Of a stretch of DNA of 64,000 nucleotides, positions 58,301 to 64,000 are shown piece by piece. The translations under genes and the position numbers were made by a program. Origin of the DNA: Ceratopteris richardii (lineage: Eukaryota > Streptophyta > Polypodiopsida > Polypodiales > Pteridaceae); assembly GCA_020310875.1 (NCBI GenBank), contig CM035414.1, forward strand, positions 193,853,153-193,917,152. The letters are read 5' to 3'. Under the pieces are notes generated by a model. That model was not told the DNA's origin and searched no databases. It was given only the letters and a program-made list of their open reading frames with translations. Position 1 is the first letter of the stretch; every line of letters begins with the position of its first letter.

Positions 58301-59430
58301 CAAGAAACTTACAAGTGATCTCGGAAGAATATCAACTCATAGGAGAACAACTATATAAGAGAGGAATGGATGGATATCTGAGAATTTGTGTTCCTGAAGG
58401 AAAGTATTTAGAAATGTTGGAAATGGCACACTCAGGAGTGGCAGGAGGACACTTTTCAAGTGATAGAACAGCCAAGCTCATATTGTACTCTGGTTTTTGG
58501 TGGCCAACCCTATTTGCTGATGCAAGGATTTATGTAAAAAGATGTGATGTCTGTCAAAGGGTGAGTCAACCAAACAAAAGAGATAATATGCCATTAATTC
58601 CTTTAATTTCAGCCAGAGCTTTTAGCAAATGGGGATTGGATTTTATTGGACCAATACATCCTCCAGCCAGACAAACCCATGCAGAATACATAATAGTAGC
58701 TACAGATTATTTGACAAAATGGGCTGAGGCCAAAGCTACTAAAAGAAATGATGCTCACACCACTGCCAGATTTTTGTATGAAAACATTATCACTAGATTT
58801 GGACTACCAATTGAACTGGTAAGTGATAGGGGAACTCATTTTTTAAATCAGATCATAGAAAACATGACCAACCACTTTTTGATCAGTCATAGAAAATCAG
58901 CCCCATATCACCCACAAGCTAATGGCTTAGCAGAAAGTACTAATAAAGTACTTTGTGCAGTATTGTCCAAACTAGTCAACACAAATAGAAATGACTGGGA
59001 TTCTCAACTTAATCATGTTCTCTGGGCTTACAGAGTGGCATACAAAACTGCAATAGGAACTACCCCATTTAATTTAGTATATGGCCAAAATGCAGTTTTA
59101 CCCATGGAATTTCTTATTCCAACATTAAAAGTGGGTAATCAATATAATTGGACAGGACATGAATTATCCGAGAGAGTCATAGATTTGGAAAAACTAGGAG
59201 CTTCTAGACTCCAAGCAGTGATGAGTATATACGCAGACAAGAAAAGACAGAATGCTTATCATGATGTTCACATTAAAGACAAAGATCTACAAGAAGGAGA
59301 CCTGGTCTTGGCTTACACAGTTAAGGAACATCAGAGAAAATTTCAAAAAAAAGGTCATGGGCCATACATTATACATCAGATAAGTAAAAGTGGAGCCATT
59401 CAATTAGCTAACATTGATGGAGAAATCATG
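55363..59430 (+). CDS. pol: G2 pol: protease, RT, RNase H, duplicated zinc module, integrase
   Basis: Continues the gag frame directly after the TAA; there is no ATG at the start, so it needs readthrough or is disabled. Residues counted from 55363: protease remainder with I-I-L-G-R-P-F-M at ~67; long acidic/lysine-rich linker; RT ~345-660 with Y-V-D-D at ~545; RNase H ~685-810 (H-V-D-A-S-N-Y); first zinc module at ~897-938 and second at ~1021-1065, both H-x6-H-x30-C-x2-C; integrase core with D-F-I-G-P ~1093, S-D-R-G ~1153 and A-E-S-T-N ~1190; then a G-P-Y-I-I type domain to ~1350. Catalytic residues all look intact. The frame is interrupted at 59431 by a copia-derived patch. Confidence 0.9.
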
Positions 59431-59583
59431 CTTTTGCTATTTGAGTGGTACTCGGCTACTTGGGTTGTTTTATCCCAAGGGGGGATCACTACCGCCAAAT
59501 TTGCATGCTTTTTGTGACTTTGATTGGGCTGGTTGCTATGACACTCGTGTGTCCACTAGTGGTTTTTACTTCATGCTTGGGAG
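59431..59583 (+). mobile_element. Copia RNase H patch inside G2
   Basis: About 153 bp match copia C1 (reverse complement of ~20155-20003): S-G-T-R-L-L-G-L-F...C-Y-D-T-R-V-S-T-S-G in the copia frame. It replaces about 15 bases of gypsy sequence, judged by G1. It is the direct continuation of the copia fragment ending at 48870, overlapping it by only 3-5 bases. It shifts the frame of the downstream ORF relative to pol. Confidence 0.85.
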
Positions 59584-60638
59584 CGAGTGGATGCAGAGTT
59601 AAGAGGTATGATTGTCCATTAACTCCTGATGAATGGAGAAGACTGCAAAAGGCCCAAAATAGAAAAAAAGAAGAGAAGAACATCAGAAAAGAGGCTCAAC
59701 AAGAAGCCAAGGAGAGAATAAGGAAATTGAAAGAAGTGTGTTTATGTGAAAACACTCTAAAGCAAAGAGAACATTTGCCTATGATATTGATGGATTATCA
59801 GAATAAAAATATTAGGGTTTTAATAGATTCAGGAGCTCAAGTGAATCTAATTAGCTCAGCCTTGGTCAATAAGTTTAACCTTAAGAGGGCTGAAAGCAGA
59901 ATTCTGATCAAAACCCTGGGTAGGAAAATGATTCAGAGCATATCTTCACTTTCTATTAAAGTTAAATTTAATGATGAATATATGGATATAGATTGTGAAG
60001 AGTGGCCAGACCAATTCATGACTGAAAAGTTGATTTTGGGACAACCTTGGCTCAAACAAGGTAAAGTTGTTTTGAACTTTGAGAAAATGAAGCTTAATTT
60101 GACCATAAATGACAAAAAGTTTTTAATGTTTTTTCTGAGTAATGAAGGACAGGAGGTTTATCTAGATGTTCTTGACCCAGATATGGAAGGATTTACTTTC
60201 TCAATGAAGGACAGGAACATATTACCAATACCAACTGCTCAAGCTTCATACAATCAAACCACACAAGAGATCTCGGGAGTAAAAACAACTGGTGAGACAA
60301 AAATAAGAAGACAGTTATGGACACATCAACAAAACAGAACTACAAACACATGGAGAAAGGGAACGCACAGATGGTATCCACCAAAACAGGAAGAGGGAAT
60401 AAAATGGGTATGGAAACCAAAAGAGGCTACAAGAAGTTGGTCTATGAAACATGGATACTTGTATGATACAAAGACATTGAGAGTGAAGCATTGTTGGGTA
60501 AAAAAATCAGAATTGAGTCAATGGAAGAGAGATCATCCACACTTAACCTATTTTCAGATCGGTGGAACAAAATACTATTATAAAAAAAAAAAAAAAAAGA
60601 GAGAGAAAGAAAAAAAGAAAAGGAGGGAGAAGGAATGA
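59584..60638 (+). CDS. G2 second protease-like domain and basic tail
   Basis: Open from within the patch (from 59445; first in-frame ATG at 59505) to TGA at 60636-60638. Begins S-G-C-R-V-K-R-Y, homologous to G1 pol after the integrase. Order: charged coiled-coil linker (R-K-K-E-E-K-N-I-R-K-E-A-Q), retropepsin-like domain V-L-I-D-S-G-A-Q-V-N-L-I-S near 59817 and L-I-L-G-Q-P-W-L near 60031, then a Trp/Lys-rich tail (R-W-Y-P-P-K, K-W-V-W-K-P-K) and a terminal Lys/Arg run. In G1 this part is in frame with pol. Its role is unknown: it could be an additional protease or an RNA-binding tail. Confidence 0.75.
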
Positions 60639-61192
60639 CAAAAGCAACATGTTCTTCTAAATTCTTTTTCCTTGAAAGGGAATTAGGAAGGGAAGGAAAG
60701 CAGAAAAAATGTCATTATTGAAAAAAAAAAAATGAAAAAAGAGGATAAATTGAAAAAAAAAGGGGGAAAAATGTATTTTAATTTCTATCTAAAATTAAAA
60801 GCACAAAAGCAAGATATAGGGAAGGAGAGAGTAACTTATCATGGAAAATCTGTATTATTTTGTTCAAAATTTTGTGTGACCATTTTTTTTATTTCTATTT
60901 TTTTTGAAGTCTTGACATTAATCATCTTTTCCATCATCTTCTTTCTATTTAAGAATTGTTTTGTTTTCTGAGAAAGGAATTGACAATTGGAGAGAGCACA
61001 TTAGATATCTTGCTACACCTGTATTGCTCACTTAAAAATTGAGTCCTTTGGGAAAAGAAAAAAATGTTTGGAACTTGTCTCTTTCATTTGTTTATATCAG
61101 TGACATACCAGAATGAGACAGTATTTTTTTTGTGAATTCTTGTGACTCATGTGGGTGGAGTGTTTTTCTTTTCTTTGATATATAAACACAGG
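60639..61192 (+). other. Spacer with candidate 3' splice site
   Basis: AT-rich with A-runs (60722-60770) and T-runs. It ends TTTGATATATAAACACAG directly before GATGG, so an acceptor after 61190 would place the ORF3 ATG two bases into the exon. No coding region is seen. Confidence 0.5.
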
Positions 61193-64000
61193 ATGGTGAA
61201 TACAAAAGAATTGACCATTCATGACTTCAAAGCTGACTCAGTAACCTTTTCAAGAGGACATTGGTTCTTGGACAGTGAGAGCACAATGGAGCAGGTGGAC
61301 ATGGAATCAGATGAAGATACAGGAATTCCAGAGGCAGAAGGAGCAGTAAAAGAACTGAAGGAAATTCTGGGAGTAATAGGTCAGCACATCTTCACAGTAG
61401 CAGTGGGAGGCTATAAATACACCATGCTGTGCCAGGAGTTTTATAGGTTTCAAAGAACTACTGTCAACTTAAAAAGATGGAAAGCTGTGGGATTGCACAA
61501 ACTATTGGAGGAACCAATCTTCTTCATTGACTTTGAAAGGGTAGCACAGGTAATGAACAGTTTGGAAGAAGTTGGAACAAAGAATGATGCTTATTTCAGG
61601 TGCAAAGTGAAGAACAAAGATGATCAGGAGGTGCGTATTACCATTAAAGCAGAACATATTAGAGCTGCTTTACAATTTTATCCAATGGGCACCAAACTGG
61701 ATCAAAGCTTTGTAAAAAAGAATAAGGATACTTATACAGGATATGGAAAGTTCACGGATTTTAAAGGAAAAGAGAATGAAGAATATGCAATCAGAATGTT
61801 TTTGCAATATTTTTGTTTTCCCAAGCTGCCTAGATACACCATGCCTCACAAATCAGTAACTCTGTTGATGTTCAACAATAAAGGCAAAACCAAACCATTT
61901 GGAGTTATGGATGTCTCACCATACATCCATGAACAGTTAAAGGAAGCAGCCAAACATTGGGAGCAGAAGAAATTTATGAATGGAGCCCAGTTTTTGACAA
62001 GAATTATTTATCATATCTTGGGTATGGAAGAACATTTGAAATTAGCTCCAGAGGCACAATACTTTAGAAATTTGATGTCAGGAGTAAAAAATCCTCCTAA
62101 AAGGATGCAGGCTAAAGACACAGTGGGACAAACCAGTATGAGGGGAGCTGGGATGAAGAGGAAAATTATCTCTGAAGAAATAGTGCCTGTTAAGAAGAGG
62201 AAAGTGGATCCAAGAAAAATAGAAATGGAGCAGATTGAAGCAACAAAAGAAGAACATGTGGCAGCCCAAAAAGGGGTACAATCCTCTAGTGAACCTCACC
62301 CCCCACAGACAAGTAAAGAGCAATTATTTACTTATTTAACTCAGGGAAACAATAAAAGAGCAACGTACGAAGCCCAATATCAGAAAATGCTGGAAGACTA
62401 TTCCTGCAAGGCTACAGATTGGAGACAGGAGGAGGTGGAGCATTATGAAGTTTTACATGAGGAAATGATGGCAGCCGAGACCAAAGAAATATTTGTGAAA
62501 AAAGAAGTAGAGTTGCTGGCATACTTCAAAGAGTTGCAAGGACCTCCAGAGGCCAGGACTACTGTTGTGGTAAAAAAGAAAGTGCCAAAAAAGCAAGTCC
62601 AAAAGAAGAAACTAGTCAAGAAGGGAAAAGAAAAAGCAGTAGCTGAAGTTACAACAGTTGAAGACACAGAAGCAACAGTCATTGAAGCAACTCAGAAGTC
62701 TACCACAGTGAAGGAAGTATTAAAGTCTACAGAGCAAGAAGTAGGAGGATCCTCACGATTCTCATCCGATTTAGATAGTGACATTGAGAGTTTTTTGTTG
62801 AAAAGTTTAAACTTGTCAATACCCAACACTCCTAATGTAGCTATACAGGCTGTAGAAAAAATGAAGACACCTGAGGATACAAATAAGAAGTCTCAAGAAA
62901 GGCAGACTCATGAAGAAACTGTCCAACAGATGAGTGCCGAAGAAGAAAGAAGACTGTTAAAAGGAAAGACAAGAATGACAGAAGGGGAAAACCAAAGGAG
63001 AGATGAAGATAGCTTTGGAGTAGTGAATGTTGGTATAAAGTCAATATGGACCAAACCTTCACAGACATATTTCAAAATGAATGCAAGTTTAGAGGAACTA
63101 GCAAAGAAGGTATTCGGCAGTTCAGATATTCAGCAGAAGGATGCACCTAAAGAACAGGAAATCAAGAGGATAGAACCAGAAAAGAGTGCTCAAGAGGTCT
63201 TAGGACAGGTGATAGAAGAAGGAATTATTCAAAGTATAAAAGATGTACTGCAGGATATAAAAAGCAGTGGGGAATTTACATCCAAGAATGATCAAGAACA
63301 AGAGGTAGAAGCAGACCTTATGGACATTGATGAGCAAGATCAAGAATACACAAATAAGGGGAGTAATGATCAGATAAAAAATTCTCATACAAATGTATCA
63401 GATATAGCCCAAGAAACAGAAAGACAGGCATTTCAGAAAAATAATGTTCAGATTAATTGTGTGGAAAAAATTGAATCAATGACTGTTCAGGAAAGACTGG
63501 GGCAGGAAGAGCAAACCATGAAGGTTCAAACGGGTCATGTTGGAGAAGAGTTAGACAAAAGTCAGGGAACTCTAATAAAGGGAAATGAGATACAAGATCT
63601 GGAAGGAACAGAAAAGCAACAGGTAATGGAAGGAAGAAGTTCACTAGAAGAAATGAGGACTTCAGATTTATCAGGGCAGAAGGAGGCAAAAAATCAAGCA
63701 CTAGTTTATGAAGAAGATGATAATAATCAGGAGACAGAGAATGATGATTACAGTGATGAAGAACTAGATACTAAGGATATAGATGATGAAACAGTAGCAG
63801 AAGAGGATGATAAGGGTAAAGAAGACAAGCAAATTGAAATCAGACAGACAGAAATGGAAGTAGGTTTGGAAAGGATACCCAAGAATATAAGAGCAGCTTG
63901 TCAGATGATCATAAGTAATATTGAACAGTTCAGACCATCTAGCAGAAATATGATCATATCAGGAATGGTGGCTGAATCAGAATTTGAAAAAGGAAGTTTG
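61193..64000 (+). CDS. G2 ORF3 (open at window end)
   Basis: ATG at 61193. 936 codons are open without a stop to the last base of the window. The N-terminal domain (about residues 1-300) aligns with G1 ORF3: L-Q-Y-F-C-F-P, Y-T-M-P-H-K, E-Q-L-K-E-A-A-K, F-M-N-G-A-Q-F and I-I-Y-H-I-L. A Lys-rich basic segment follows (K-R-K-I-I-S, K-K-R-K-V at about residues 320-340, a nuclear-localisation-like run), then a long Glu/Lys/Gln-rich, probably disordered or coiled-coil acidic region. No transmembrane segment is seen in this part. Long preservation in G2 implies recent function in the element's life cycle. The role is unknown. Confidence 0.8.
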   Translation, partial: MVNTKELTIHDFKADSVTFSRGHWFLDSESTMEQVDMESDEDTGIPEAEGAVKELKEILGVIGQHIFTVAVGGYKYTMLCQEFYRFQRTTVNLKRWKAVGLHKLLEEPIFFIDFERVAQVMNSLEEVGTKNDAYFRCKVKNKDDQEVRITIKAEHIRAALQFYPMGTKLDQSFVKKNKDTYTGYGKFTDFKGKENEEYAIRMFLQYFCFPKLPRYTMPHKSVTLLMFNNKGKTKPFGVMDVSPYIHEQLKEAAKHWEQKKFMNGAQFLTRIIYHILGMEEHLKLAPEAQYFRNLMSGVKNPPKRMQAKDTVGQTSMRGAGMKRKIISEEIVPVKKRKVDPRKIEMEQIEATKEEHVAAQKGVQSSSEPHPPQTSKEQLFTYLTQGNNKRATYEAQYQKMLEDYSCKATDWRQEEVEHYEVLHEEMMAAETKEIFVKKEVELLAYFKELQGPPEARTTVVVKKKVPKKQVQKKKLVKKGKEKAVAEVTTVEDTEATVIEATQKSTTVKEVLKSTEQEVGGSSRFSSDLDSDIESFLLKSLNLSIPNTPNVAIQAVEKMKTPEDTNKKSQERQTHEETVQQMSAEEERRLLKGKTRMTEGENQRRDEDSFGVVNVGIKSIWTKPSQTYFKMNASLEELAKKVFGSSDIQQKDAPKEQEIKRIEPEKSAQEVLGQVIEEGIIQSIKDVLQDIKSSGEFTSKNDQEQEVEADLMDIDEQDQEYTNKGSNDQIKNSHTNVSDIAQETERQAFQKNNVQINCVEKIESMTVQERLGQEEQTMKVQTGHVGEELDKSQGTLIKGNEIQDLEGTEKQQVMEGRSSLEEMRTSDLSGQKEAKNQALVYEEDDNNQETENDDYSDEELDTKDIDDETVAEEDDKGKEDKQIEIRQTEMEVGLERIPKNIRAACQMIISNIEQFRPSSRNMIISGMVAESEFEKGSL

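Larger units (their letters stand above)
48871..64000 (+). mobile_element. Gypsy element G2 (continues beyond the window)
   Basis: The best-preserved element in the window: 5' LTR, tRNA-Asp PBS, ~3 kb leader, gag-protease, pol, second protease-like ORF and ORF3. The 3' LTR lies outside. The tRNA-Asp PBS and the order are reminiscent of the plant Athila/Tat branch, but the tandem zinc module, the post-integrase protease-like domain and ORF3 set it apart. Coding is nearly intact: one stop in protease and one copia patch in pol. Confidence 0.85.

Noticed and set aside
48871..59430. Treating 48871-59430 and 59584-64000 as two separate gypsy insertions
   Set aside because: The two parts are almost exactly complementary in gypsy coordinates (only ~15 bp missing), so one element with a copia patch is simpler.

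Overview
This is plant nuclear DNA from a large, repeat-dominated genome. The evidence is several decayed Ty3/gypsy and Ty1/copia LTR retrotransposons, primer binding sites complementary to plant initiator tRNA-Met and tRNA-Asp, an L1-like LINE remnant, AT-rich spacers with plant-type TATA boxes, and intron-like boundaries. I cannot name the species. A gymnosperm, fern or other large-genome land plant fits best. I recognise no intact host housekeeping gene.

Layout. 1-855: non-coding flank. 856-9994 (+): gypsy element G1, truncated in its reverse transcriptase at the 5' side, with pol, a giant third ORF (ORF3), a polypurine tract and a 3' LTR. 10490-19555 (-): G3, a related gypsy copy in inverted, tail-to-tail position. 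19554-24746 (-): copia C1, whose 5' LTR is homologous to the LTRs of G1 and G3. 24747-24966: a copia scrap and an (AC)n(AT)n microsatellite. About 25690-27440 (+): LINE remnant. 27862-32040 (-): two fused copia pieces, C2 and C3. 33107-33437 (-): a probable copia LTR with its PBS.

33837-44151 is the most unusual part. A ~10.3 kb stretch is bounded by 35-bp imperfect terminal inverted repeats. It holds a transposase-like pseudogene with a D...CxxC arrangement spaced almost as in RAG1, two unrecognised minus-strand genes (M1, M2), and a histone-H3-fold gene. That gene resembles the centromeric variant CENH3 and carries a long coiled-coil and lysine-rich C-terminal extension. Ten copies of a ~70-bp hairpin sit in the introns, leaders and flanks of these genes. 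Most of the breaks are in-frame stop codons explainable by C-to-T (or G-to-A) transitions, as expected for a heavily methylated mobile element.

44160-48230 (-): copia C4, with an array of TCATGATAGA-type palindromes at or beside its 3' LTR. 48591-48870 (+): a copia fragment. 48871 to the window end (+): gypsy G2, the best-preserved element. It has a 5' LTR, a tRNA-Asp PBS, a ~3 kb leader with about 33 copies of an ATCGTG/CACGAT hairpin, gag-protease, pol, a second aspartic-protease-like ORF and ORF3, which is still open at the window end.

G1 and G2 share an architecture I do not recognise as a described lineage: two complete integrase-type zinc modules in tandem, a second retropepsin-like domain after the integrase, a tail with W-x-P-K-like motifs, and a large ORF3 preceded by a splice-acceptor-like site and carrying a conserved F-P...P-H-K...N-G...I-I-Y region. 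Copia and gypsy sequences are mixed in several places: a shared LTR family, a gypsy/copia junction at ~19.55 kb, and a 153-bp copia patch inside G2 that continues the copia fragment abutting its 5' LTR.
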